13,902 nt of DNA, taken from contig DENA01000038.1 of NCBI GenBank assembly GCA_002359465.1, positions 43,961 to 57,862 on the forward strand. The letters run 5' to 3'. The stretch is from Ruminococcaceae bacterium UBA2656. GTDB taxonomy: Bacteria > Bacillota > Clostridia > Oscillospirales > Acutalibacteraceae. Below, one piece after another: positions 1-7,117 of the stretch. The notes beneath the pieces are model-generated. The model saw nothing but the letters and a program-made list of their open reading frames with translations, was not told where the DNA came from and did no database searches. Each line of letters opens with the position of its first letter. The first letter of the stretch is position 1. Made by a program: the position numbers and the translations under genes.

Positions 1-15
1 AAAAAAAAAAAAAAC

Positions 16-50
16 ACAAAAAAAAGGCCGCTCCCCTTTCCGCAGCGCGC
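16..50 (-). terminator. Rho-independent terminator of the Xaa-Pro aminopeptidase gene
   Basis: Read on the minus strand just after the stop at 57, a GC-rich imperfect stem (about 50-43 with 32-27, one bulged G) is followed by a run of nine T and then a longer T tract interrupted once. The T tract is excellent and the stem is modest. It reads as a terminator for the minus-strand gene. Confidence 0.55.
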
Positions 51-56
51 TTTTGC

Positions 57-1850
57 TTATTCTCTTCCAATCGGCTCCGTATGTTCTTTCAGCCACGCAA
101 GCTCTTTTCCGGACAGGCCCGGAGAAAGCTTTTCATACACAGTCCTGTGGTAGCTGTTCAGCCACTCCAGTTCGTCGTCCGTCATCAGCTCCGTAAGGAT
201 TCCCGCCGTGTCAATCGGGAAATAGGTGATGGGTTCAAACCGATAGAACTGCCCGTATTCATTATTGATGTAATCCGTGACAAGCATTATGTTTTCTGTC
301 CGGATTCCATGCTTGCCCTCTTCATAAATGCCGGGTTCGTTGGTGATCGTCATTCCCTTTTTGAAAACAACGTTGTTGTTGATTCTCAGATTCTGTGGGC
401 CTTCGTGTACTCCGCTGAACATGCCGACTCCGTGGCCGGTGCCGCAGCGGTAGTCGATGCCGTGCTTCCAGACCTGCTCACGGCTCAGGATATCGATATT
501 GCCGCCGGTGCAGCCTTCCAGAAACACAGCGGAAGCCAGCGCGATGTGTGCTTTCAGCACATAGGTGTAATGTTCTTTTTCCTCGCGGCTGAGCGGCCCC
601 AAAACAAAAGTGCGGGTGATATCGGTCGTCCCTTCAAGGTACTGTCCGCCGGAATCGATCAGCAGGAACCCCTGATTTTTCAGCGTGCTGCACGTATCCG
701 GTTTCGGACTGTAATGCATCATTGCGGCGTTGGCGTTGTAGGCCGCGATGGTACCGAAGCTTTCCCCCATGTTGTTTGGCTGCTTCGCCCGGTATTTCCT
801 GAGCATGTCGCACACGGTGCATTCGGTGACGGTTTCGCCGTTGCGCATCATTTCCTCAAATTTTACGCGGAATTCGACGAGCGCGCGGCCGTCTTTGACA
901 TGCGCTTCAATGATATTTTTGATTTCCGTTTCATTTTTTACGCCCTTGAGGCCGACAACCGTATCGTTTCCCTCTTTGACGGTAACGTGGCTGTTGTTCT
1001 TCAAAAGGGTATATAAGTCGTAATTGATGGAGGACGGATCGACCAGAATGGTCATAGCAGTGTTGATGCCTTCCAATGCCGCATCGATTTCTTCATATTC
1101 CCTGACTGTAACCCCGTTCTCTTTCAGATAGGAAAGGGCTTCGGGCAGAACGCGCCTGGTATTGATAAACAGAAAAGCGGAATCGGAATAAACAATTGCG
1201 TAGGAAACCGCAAGCGGGTTATAGGCAATGTCGTCCGCGCGGATATTCATCAGCCAGGCCACGCAGTCCAGTTTGGTAAAAACCTCTCCGTGGGCATGCT
1301 GTTTTTTTAACTCCTCACGCACCTGCCCCAGCTTTTCATGACAGGTAAATCCGGCATATTTCACATCGTGTACAAATACTTTGGTAGCCGGAATCTCCGG
1401 CCTTTCCGGCCAGATGTTCTCAATAAGGTCCACCGCTTTGATATTCAGCTTTTTATCGGCGAATTTCTCGCGCATTTCTGCTACGGAAGACGCGGAAAGC
1501 ATCTTCCCGTCAAAGCCGACCGTTTCTCCATCTTTCAGCTTGTCGGCTAAAAATTCAATATAGGTCGGCACCCCCTTGACCGCCATGCGGTACAGGACAA
1601 TTTCGCTGCCCTCAAGCTGATGCGCGGCCTGGATGAAATACCGTCCGTCCGTCCACAGCCCGCTTTCCTTTTCTGTGACAACCAAAGTCCCCGCGGAACC
1701 GTTAAAGCCGGAAAAATAGCTTCTGGATTCCCAGTGTGCGGGCAGGTACTCGCTCATGTGCGGGTCCGAGGAAGGCACAATACATGCCTGTACGCCGTTC
1801 TGTTTCATCTGACGGCGCAGAGCTGTAATTTCTTCATTTACGCTGATCAT
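57..1850 (-). CDS. Xaa-Pro aminopeptidase (aminopeptidase P, peptidase family M24B), three-domain form
   Basis: This cytosolic metallopeptidase removes the N-terminal residue from peptides with proline in second position, a step in peptide recycling. The 597-residue protein has two creatinase-like N-terminal domains (about 1-300) and a C-terminal pita-bread catalytic domain (about 305-540), then a short C-terminal extension, as in the long eukaryote-type aminopeptidase P. All five expected dinuclear metal ligands are visible: D399 (LLIDSGG), D410 (TTDITRT), H473 (GTGHGVG), E505 (TNEPGIY) and E519 (RTENIML). H379 (MMHYSP) and H482 (VHEGP) fit the proton-shuttle histidines. The ATG at 1850 has AAGGAG nine bases upstream. 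The gene is monocistronic with its own consensus promoter and a terminator. There is no signal peptide. Family assignment is secure; physiological substrate is not visible. Confidence 0.95.
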   Translation of the reverse strand: MISVNEEITALRRQMKQNGVQACIVPSSDPHMSEYLPAHWESRSYFSGFNGSAGTLVVTEKESGLWTDGRYFIQAAHQLEGSEIVLYRMAVKGVPTYIEFLADKLKDGETVGFDGKMLSASSVAEMREKFADKKLNIKAVDLIENIWPERPEIPATKVFVHDVKYAGFTCHEKLGQVREELKKQHAHGEVFTKLDCVAWLMNIRADDIAYNPLAVSYAIVYSDSAFLFINTRRVLPEALSYLKENGVTVREYEEIDAALEGINTAMTILVDPSSINYDLYTLLKNNSHVTVKEGNDTVVGLKGVKNETEIKNIIEAHVKDGRALVEFRVKFEEMMRNGETVTECTVCDMLRKYRAKQPNNMGESFGTIAAYNANAAMMHYSPKPDTCSTLKNQGFLLIDSGGQYLEGTTDITRTFVLGPLSREEKEHYTYVLKAHIALASAVFLEGCTGGNIDILSREQVWKHGIDYRCGTGHGVGMFSGVHEGPQNLRINNNVVFKKGMTITNEPGIYEEGKHGIRTENIMLVTDYINNEYGQFYRFEPITYFPIDTAGILTELMTDDELEWLNSYHRTVYEKLSPGLSGKELAWLKEHTEPIGRE

Positions 1851-1944
1851 GAATCATTACTCCTTATATCTAAAATGCACATCGATATGCGTGGTTTCCC
1901 AAAAAGCGGATGTTGCGGCCGGAAAAAATCTTAAAACACTAAAA

Positions 1945-1973
1945 AGTATAGGCGGAATCGAAAGTATTGTCAA
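1945..1973 (-). promoter_or_regulatory. Sigma-A promoter of the Xaa-Pro aminopeptidase gene
   Basis: On the minus strand, TTGACA (1973-1968) and TATACT (1950-1945) are separated by exactly 17 bases, about 95 bases before the ATG. This is a near-perfect vegetative promoter and leaves a leader of roughly 90 nt. I see no clear operator in the leader. Confidence 0.8.
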
Positions 1974-1999
1974 GTTTACCCTTTCAAAACTTACATGGA

Positions 2000-2036
2000 A
2001 GCGGCGAACATTCCTTAATTCGGAATGTCCGCCGCT
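2000..2036 (-). terminator. Hairpin terminator after citrate synthase
   Basis: Inverted repeat of 15-nt arms (2000-2014 and 2022-2036, one mismatched pair) with a 7-nt loop begins eight bases past the citrate synthase stop. The downstream T content on the minus strand is weak (CTTCC then AGTTTT), so it may act as a 3' stabilising structure as much as a terminator. Confidence 0.6.
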
Positions 2037-2044
2037 CAAATCAC

Positions 2045-3421
2045 TTATCTGTTGTACAGGGGAACATAGTCCCTGTGAGACGATATGCTTTTGTACGCGG
2101 GGCGGATAATCTTGCCGACGTTGATCTGTTCTTCCATCAGATGAGCGCTCCAGCCGGCGATGCGCGCCATGGCGAAAACAGGTGTGAAAAGCTCCGGCGG
2201 CAGGCCCAGCATATGGTAAACGAATCCGCTGTAAAAGTCGATGTTCGCGCTGACTCCCTTGTAGGTTTTGCGTTCGCGCCCGATGACCTCCGGCGCCAGA
2301 CGCTCAACAAGGGAATAAAGCTTATATTCTTTGGTAAGGCCCTTTTCTTCCGAAAGGCTCTTTACAAATTTCTTGAAGATATTCGCACGCGGGTCGGAAA
2401 GCGAATAAACCGCATGACCCATGCCATAAATCAGGCCGGCCCGGTCAAAAGCGTCTTTATTCAGCAGCCTGCTCAAATAATCGGCAACCTTGTCCTCATC
2501 CTCCCAGTCGTCGATATTCTGCTTCATATCTTCAAACATCTTCATGACCTTGATGTTCGCGCCGCCGTGTTTCGGTCCTTTTAAGGAACTGAGCGCCGCC
2601 GCGATGACCGAATAGGCGTCCGTGCCCGAAGAAGCGACCACGTGGGTGGTAAAGCTGGAATTGTTGCCGCCGCCGTGTTCGGCGTGCAGAACAAGCGCCA
2701 GATCTAAAATACGGGCTTCCAGAGCAGTATATTTATTGTCTATTCTAAGCATGTACAGAATATTTTCCGCCACGGAAAGCTCCGGCTTCGGCGCGTGGAT
2801 AAAGAAGCTGTTGTTGCGATCCATGTCGTGCGCATAAGCTTGGTAGCCATAGACCGCAAGCTGCGGAAACAGCGCGATCATTTCCAGACACTGGCGGAGT
2901 ACGTTCGGCAGCGAGGTGTCATTTGGCCTTTCGTCATATGCGTAAAGGGTAAGAACACTTCTTGCCAGTGTATTCATCATGTCAAAGGAAGGCGCCTTCA
3001 TGATAATATCACGCACAAAATTGGTTGGCAGCGTCCTGTATTTGGAGAGGAGCTTTTTAAACTCCTCCAGCCTGGCCGTATCCGGCAGCTCACCGAACAA
3101 AAGCAAATAGGTGGTTTCCTCAAAGCCAAAGCGGTTTTCTGCGATAAATCCCCGTACGATATGCTCAATATTGATGCCGCGGTAATACAGCTCCCCTTCA
3201 CAGGGTACACTTTTTCCGTCGATCTCTCTGGAAGAAATGATTTCGGATATTTCGGTCAACCCGGTCAGCACGCCTTTTCCGTTGATATCGCGCAATCCGC
3301 GTTTTACATCGTATTTGGCAAACAGCGCGGGGTCAATTGTGCTGTGGCTTTTACAAAGGCCGGTCAGCTCCAGAATTTCGGGAGTTACCGCGAAAAAGTC
3401 TTCTTTTACGTTTTTCTCCAT
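2045..3421 (-). CDS. gltA: Citrate synthase
   Basis: Condenses acetyl-CoA with oxaloacetate to citrate, in clostridia usually to feed glutamate synthesis through a partial TCA branch. The 458-residue protein carries the catalytic triad at positions matching E. coli H264, H305 and D362: H285 (GPKHGGAN), H336 (GMGHAVYS) and D395 (NIDFYSG). H249 in HAEHGGGN matches the oxaloacetate-binding histidine. An N-terminal extension of about 40 residues precedes the helical core, as in the longer Firmicute citrate/2-methylcitrate synthases. The ATG at 3421 has AAAGGAG nine bases upstream. It follows the MarR gene by 29 bases on the same strand with no promoter between that I can see, so the two are probably co-transcribed and the regulator may set citrate synthase level. 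A 2-methylcitrate synthase activity cannot be excluded from sequence alone. Confidence 0.93.
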   Translation of the reverse strand: MEKNVKEDFFAVTPEILELTGLCKSHSTIDPALFAKYDVKRGLRDINGKGVLTGLTEISEIISSREIDGKSVPCEGELYYRGINIEHIVRGFIAENRFGFEETTYLLLFGELPDTARLEEFKKLLSKYRTLPTNFVRDIIMKAPSFDMMNTLARSVLTLYAYDERPNDTSLPNVLRQCLEMIALFPQLAVYGYQAYAHDMDRNNSFFIHAPKPELSVAENILYMLRIDNKYTALEARILDLALVLHAEHGGGNNSSFTTHVVASSGTDAYSVIAAALSSLKGPKHGGANIKVMKMFEDMKQNIDDWEDEDKVADYLSRLLNKDAFDRAGLIYGMGHAVYSLSDPRANIFKKFVKSLSEEKGLTKEYKLYSLVERLAPEVIGRERKTYKGVSANIDFYSGFVYHMLGLPPELFTPVFAMARIAGWSAHLMEEQINVGKIIRPAYKSISSHRDYVPLYNR

Positions 3422-3450
3422 TTTGCATATCTCCTTTTCTTCATTATACG

Positions 3451-3900
3451 CTACTCCTTTTGGGGAATTTTGGTGAGAATTCTGTTAACAATGCGAACAG
3501 CGGCGTTAAAATCCCTGTAATCCTCTTCGCTGAGCCCTTCCATGACCGATTTCAGCGCATTATCAAATTTGCGGCGACCCTCATTGATGTATTTTGCGGT
3601 CGCCTCCGAAACAGAAATACGTATCTTGCGCCTGTCGCTCGCATCCAGGCCGCGTATGATATGTCCATCCTCATAGAGCTTTTCGATCATCCGGCTCATC
3701 TGCTGGCGCGGCGTATGCAGGCTTGCAGCCAGCTCGCTCATCGTCATCGGTCCGCTTGCGCACAGCACACAAAGTGCGTTAAGCTGTAAGCTGGTAAATT
3801 TTCCTTTGAAATAATCTTCAAACGGCTTGGCCAGCGCCCTGTGAACAAAAACAAGAAAATGAAAAATGTCTTCATCCGCCTGAACAAACTGATTTGTCAT
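3451..3900 (-). CDS. MarR-family transcriptional regulator
   Basis: Winged helix-turn-helix dimeric repressor of 149 residues, the usual MarR length. N- and C-terminal helices (about 8-30 and 100-145) form the dimer interface. The DNA-binding core is about 35-100, with recognition helix TPRQQMSRMIEKL and the typical wing DASDRRKIRISV (86-97). The ATG at 3900 has AAGGGTG seven bases upstream. It is the first gene of a unit with citrate synthase. A strong promoter and an imperfect 22-bp inverted repeat between the promoter and the ATG suggest autorepression, and hence control of the citrate synthase gene. The effector is unknown. There is no cysteine arrangement that would point to thiol sensing beyond C44 and C47, which sit in the core helix (CVLC). 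Confidence 0.9.
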   Translation of the reverse strand: MTNQFVQADEDIFHFLVFVHRALAKPFEDYFKGKFTSLQLNALCVLCASGPMTMSELAASLHTPRQQMSRMIEKLYEDGHIIRGLDASDRRKIRISVSEATAKYINEGRRKFDNALKSVMEGLSEEDYRDFNAAVRIVNRILTKIPQKE

Positions 3901-3929
3901 TAAAAAACACCCTTAATAAGCTTTTCATG

Positions 3930-3951
3930 ATAATAAACATTTGTTGATAAT
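3930..3951. promoter_or_regulatory. Putative MarR operator
   Basis: Imperfect inverted repeat ATAATAAAC-ATTT-GTTGATAAT, with 7 of 9 arm positions complementary. It lies directly downstream of the -10 box of the MarR promoter, around the expected transcription start. Position and size fit an autoregulatory MarR site; binding is inference. Confidence 0.5.
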
Positions 3952-3956
3952 TAAAT

Positions 3957-3985
3957 ATTATAACTTTCTCATCCCTTCATTTCAA
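3957..3985 (-). promoter_or_regulatory. Sigma-A promoter of the MarR-citrate synthase unit
   Basis: On the minus strand, TTGAAA (3985-3980), a 17-bp spacer and TATAAT (3962-3957), about 57 bases before the ATG of the MarR gene. Confidence 0.8.
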
Positions 3986-4025
3986 TAACATTGTGTGAAC
4001 GTATTGTTAATTTTGAATATAGAAT

Positions 4026-4064
4026 GAAAAAGGAATACCCCCGCCGCCCGGCAAAGGTATTCCT
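4026..4064 (-). terminator. Rho-independent terminator after the RpiR-family gene
   Basis: A perfect 9-bp stem (4056-4064 with 4031-4039) encloses a GC-rich loop. On the minus strand it is followed by TTTTTC. It starts 13 bases after the RpiR stop codon. Confidence 0.85.
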
Positions 4065-4077
4065 GTAAACGATTCAA

Positions 4078-4944
4078 TTAATACAATTTTTTTAAAACGG
4101 CGCCGGAGGTCTTCTGTTTATTCGCGCTGCTTTGTTCATAGGTTCTTTTAAAATATTCCATATAAATAAGGTCAATCAGCATCATCTGGCTGATTCTGGC
4201 CGAGGTGGAACCGCCCTGGAGCGGCCCCTCGTTTGTCCCGCACAGAATCGCCACATCGGAGTATGCGGTAAGCGGTGATTTTGCGAAACGGGTGATGCAG
4301 GCCACCTTGGCGCCCGCCTTTTTCGCCTGCTGCGCCACCTGAATGGTATCCTTTGTAGCGCCCGAATAGGAAATCACAAAAGCCAGATCCTTCGGCGACA
4401 GGATGGAAGCCACCATAGCCTGCAGATGCGCATCTGAGATATTATGGACTTTCGGCGTAATACGGATGAACTTATTCACCGCGTCCATGGCGGTCAGGAG
4501 GGAGGACCCCACACCGAAAAAATAAATCTGCTCCGCTCGGAGCATATAATCAATCGTTAAGGAAAGGTCGTCCAAATTCAGGAGGGAATACGTTTCATTC
4601 AGAGCATTGATATTCATTTGCAGGACTTTTTTGGCCACATCCTCAATCGTGTCTTCCTGCGTGATCCTGCCTGACAGCATAGAAGCAATCTGACTGCTGT
4701 CATCATCGTCCGATATACTCAGCGACAGCAGCATTTTAAACTCCTGATAGCCCTGAAGCTGCATCGTTTTACAGAACCGGAACACACTTGTGTCCCCGAC
4801 CTCGCAGGCATCCGCCAAATCGGTAATGGACATGAACAAGACACTTTTCGGGTCCTGCAAAACATAATCGGCAACCTTCTTTTCTGCTCTGGTAAAAAGA
4901 TTGTATCTGGAATTAATCTTTAAAATAAACTCACCGTTTGCCAT
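4078..4944 (-). CDS. MurR/RpiR-family regulator with SIS domain
   Basis: One-component regulator that binds a phosphosugar through its SIS domain. The 288-residue protein has an N-terminal RpiR helix-turn-helix (about 5-78, recognition region near AcevgDTSVFRFCKTM) and a C-terminal SIS fold (about 125-265) with the phosphosugar-loop motifs FFGVGSS (142-148) and SYSGATKDT (192-200). I chose the ATG at 4944 because AAAGGGGA lies just upstream and the protein then starts like its family. An in-frame ATG at 5028 would put 28 extra residues inside the preceding ABC-F gene. It lies 13 bases after the ABC-F stop, so the two share a transcript. No sugar catabolic gene is adjacent, so the ligand cannot be predicted. 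Confidence 0.9.
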   Translation of the reverse strand: MANGEFILKINSRYNLFTRAEKKVADYVLQDPKSVLFMSITDLADACEVGDTSVFRFCKTMQLQGYQEFKMLLSLSISDDDDSSQIASMLSGRITQEDTIEDVAKKVLQMNINALNETYSLLNLDDLSLTIDYMLRAEQIYFFGVGSSLLTAMDAVNKFIRITPKVHNISDAHLQAMVASILSPKDLAFVISYSGATKDTIQVAQQAKKAGAKVACITRFAKSPLTAYSDVAILCGTNEGPLQGGSTSARISQMMLIDLIYMEYFKRTYEQSSANKQKTSGAVLKKLY

Positions 4945-4957
4945 CGTCAAGTCCCCT

Positions 4958-6556
4958 TTATGCAAGGATGCCGTCACGCGCTTCAAGATATTCGTCATAG
5001 GTGGAAATACGGTCAATAACGCCGTCATCCGTAATTTCTATCACACGGTTCGCAATAGTCTGGACAAACTGATGGTCGTGGGAGGCAAACAGCACCACAC
5101 CCTTAAAATCCATAAGGCCGTTGTTCACGGCTGTAATGGACTCCAGATCCAGATGGTTGGTCGGCTGATCCACCACAAGGACGTTCGCCCCGAACATCAT
5201 CATGCGAGAAAGCATGCAGCGCACTTTTTCGCCGCCGGAAAGCACGTTGACCGGTTTTAAAACGTCTTCGCCGGAAAACAGCATCTTCCCCAGAAAGCCG
5301 CGCAGATAGGTTTCCGTCGTATCCTTGGAATACTGCTCCAGCCATTTGATAATGCTTTCCTCACAGCCGTTGAAGTAGACTGAGTTATCCTGCGGAAAAT
5401 ACGACTGGCTGGTGGAAACGCCCCACTTGAAGGAGCCTTCGTCCGGCTCCATTTCCTCCATCAGAATTCGGAACAGCGTGGTGTTTGCGATTTCATTGGA
5501 ACCGACAAATGCGATCTTATCGCCCTTGTTCACACGAAAGCTGACATTGTTCAGCACCTTCACGCCGTCTACGGTTTTGGACAGGTTCACAACCTCAAGG
5601 ATTTCCTTGCCCGGCTCGCGGTCCATGGTAAAACCGACAAAGGGATAGCGGCGCGACGATGCGGGCATCTCCTCTACGGTGATTTTATCCAGCAGCTTTT
5701 TACGGGAGGTCGCCTGCTTCGATTTAGACTTGTTGGCGGAAAATCGCTGAATAAAGCCCTGCAGTTCCTTAATTTTATCCTCCGCCTTTTTATTCTGATC
5801 GCGCATAACGCGCTGCATCAGCTGGCTCGACTCATACCAGAAATCGTAATTTCCCACATACATTTTGATTTTATTGTAATCGATGTCCACAATGTGTGTA
5901 CAGACATTATTGAGAAAATGACGGTCATGGGATACCACGATGACCGTGCCGTCGTAATCCATTAAAAAACCTTCCAGCCATGCGATGGACTTATTGTCCA
6001 GGTCGTTGGTAGGCTCGTCCAGAAGAATAATGTCCGGCTGGCCAAACAGGGCGCGGGCGAGCAGAACGCGGACCTTTTCCGTTCCTGTCAGCGTGCCCAT
6101 TACGGAATACAGCAGCGCGTTGTCCAAACCGAGCCCCTGCAAAAGCTTCCCCGCCTCGGTTTCCGCTTCCCAGCCGTTCAACTCGGCAAATTCCGCTTCC
6201 AGCTCCGCGGCGCGAATTCCGTCTTCATCGGTGAAATCCTCCTTTTCGTAAATGGCGTCCTTTTGCTTGAGCACCTCGTACAGCCGCGCGTTGCCCATCA
6301 GGATGGTTTCAAAAACGGTATAGGAATCATAGGCATGGTGATCCTGACGGAGTACGGACATGCGCAGCCGCGGGTCAATGACGACCTCGCCTTTCGTCGG
6401 TTCCAGCTCGCCGGAAAGAATTTTTAAAAAAGTAGACTTTCCGGCGCCGTTCGCTCCGATAACACCGTAGCAGTTCCCGGCGGTGAAAAGTAAGTTTACA
6501 TGAGAAAACAGGTTTTGGCCGTTAAATCCAAGGCCAAGATCGGATACAGTAATCAT
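4958..6556 (-). CDS. ABC-F family ATPase (YkpA/YbiT-like), probable ribosome-associated factor
   Basis: Soluble tandem ATPase with no membrane segments. ABC-F proteins bind the ribosomal E site and act in translation or antibiotic protection. NBD1 has Walker A GANGAGKST (34-42), signature LTGTEK (156-161), Walker B with catalytic E181 (LLDEPTND) and switch H210. A charged linker (about 245-300) is the P-site tRNA interaction motif. NBD2 has a degenerate Walker A, GSNEIANTT (352-360, N358 where lysine is expected), a canonical signature LSGGEK (439-444), VDQPTNHLD with Q464 in place of the catalytic glutamate, and switch H493. One composite ATP site therefore looks canonical and the other degenerate. 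The ATG at 6556 has TGGAGGAG close upstream. It is first gene of a unit with the RpiR regulator. Target and antibiotic specificity cannot be read from sequence. Confidence 0.92.
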   Translation of the reverse strand: MITVSDLGLGFNGQNLFSHVNLLFTAGNCYGVIGANGAGKSTFLKILSGELEPTKGEVVIDPRLRMSVLRQDHHAYDSYTVFETILMGNARLYEVLKQKDAIYEKEDFTDEDGIRAAELEAEFAELNGWEAETEAGKLLQGLGLDNALLYSVMGTLTGTEKVRVLLARALFGQPDIILLDEPTNDLDNKSIAWLEGFLMDYDGTVIVVSHDRHFLNNVCTHIVDIDYNKIKMYVGNYDFWYESSQLMQRVMRDQNKKAEDKIKELQGFIQRFSANKSKSKQATSRKKLLDKITVEEMPASSRRYPFVGFTMDREPGKEILEVVNLSKTVDGVKVLNNVSFRVNKGDKIAFVGSNEIANTTLFRILMEEMEPDEGSFKWGVSTSQSYFPQDNSVYFNGCEESIIKWLEQYSKDTTETYLRGFLGKMLFSGEDVLKPVNVLSGGEKVRCMLSRMMMFGANVLVVDQPTNHLDLESITAVNNGLMDFKGVVLFASHDHQFVQTIANRVIEITDDGVIDRISTYDEYLEARDGILA

Positions 6557-6619
6557 AGCTCCTCCAATGTAAAAACATAAAAGTATATTTTATTATTTTA
6601 ACATAAAACCACTCAGAAA

Positions 6620-6649
6620 AATATAGCGAAAATTATGAACTAATCGCAA
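6620..6649 (-). promoter_or_regulatory. Possible promoter of the ABC-F unit
   Basis: Minus strand TTGCGA (6649-6644), 18-bp spacer, TATATT (6625-6620), about 65 bases before the ATG. The match is moderate. The AT-rich region holds other -10-like strings, so the assignment is tentative. Confidence 0.35.
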
Positions 6650-6655
6650 TAATGC

Positions 6656-6684
6656 TTGTCATTTTTGATTAACAATGCTACAAT
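6656..6684 (+). promoter_or_regulatory. Sigma-A promoter of the DtxR-type regulator
   Basis: TTGTCA (6656-6661), 17-bp spacer, TACAAT (6679-6684). Transcription would start near 6691, about 40 bases before the GTG at 6731. It lies back to back with the ABC-F promoter region. Confidence 0.65.
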
Positions 6685-6730
6685 ATTAAAAATACGGACC
6701 GCATTTTCGCGCCTGTTAGGAGGTATACTG

Positions 6731-7105
6731 GTGAAAATACAGGAATCGGGCGAAAATTACCTTGAAACCATACTGATTTTGCAGAATAAGAACGGCTATG
6801 CCCGTTCTATTGACGTAGCCAACTACCTTGATTTTTCAAAGGCAAGCGTCAGCCGCGCCATGAGCATTTTGAAAGAGGCGGGTTATATTATCATGGAAGC
6901 AAACGGAAACCTCGTTCTTACGGAATTAGGGCGGGTAAAGGCCGGCTCCGTGTACGAGCGCCACACGCTGATTGCGCGGTTTCTGGAGATGACCCTTGGG
7001 GTCAGCAGCGAGATTGCCCTTCAGGATTCCTGCCGCATTGAGCATATCATCAGCGAGGAAAGCTTCAACCGCATCAAGCAGTACACACAGAAGAACAATG
7101 CATGA
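6731..7105 (+). CDS. Short DtxR/MntR-family metal-dependent regulator
   Basis: Dimeric metal-activated repressor. The GTG at 6731 is chosen because AGGAGG lies seven bases upstream; the in-frame ATG at 6656 overlaps the promoter -35 box. The 124-residue product has the winged helix (about 8-64, recognition helix SKASVSRAMSIL) and the metal-binding dimerisation domain (about 65-118). It lacks the SH3-like third domain, as in MntR. Candidate ligands are E12, H78, C101, E104 and H105 (DSCRIEH). The Cys-x-x-Glu-His order resembles the DtxR/IdeR iron site more than MntR. N9 occupies the place of MntR D8 or DtxR M10. It lies 12 bases before the zinc-ribbon gene, so the two form a unit. The metal (iron or manganese) is unresolved. 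Confidence 0.85.
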   Translation: MKIQESGENYLETILILQNKNGYARSIDVANYLDFSKASVSRAMSILKEAGYIIMEANGNLVLTELGRVKAGSVYERHTLIARFLEMTLGVSSEIALQDSCRIEHIISEESFNRIKQYTQKNNA

Positions 7106-7117
7106 AAGAGGTGCCCT

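Noticed and set aside
1..25. A-rich tract at the left edge as a possible repeat or assembly artefact.
   Set aside because: On the minus strand it is the T tract expected right after the aminopeptidase terminator stem.
81..1016. Long plus-strand open frame opposite the aminopeptidase gene.
   Set aside because: It is the antisense shadow of a conserved M24B gene; its translation has no domain and no fitting ribosome binding site.
4945..5028. 28-residue N-terminal extension of the RpiR-family regulator.
   Set aside because: It would lie inside the ABC-F coding sequence, while the ATG at 4944 has a strong ribosome binding site just after the ABC-F stop.
6656..6730. Upstream ATG extending the DtxR-type protein by 25 residues.
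   Set aside because: It overlaps the -35 box of a good promoter, and the GTG at 6731 has an ideal AGGAGG and starts where the family starts.
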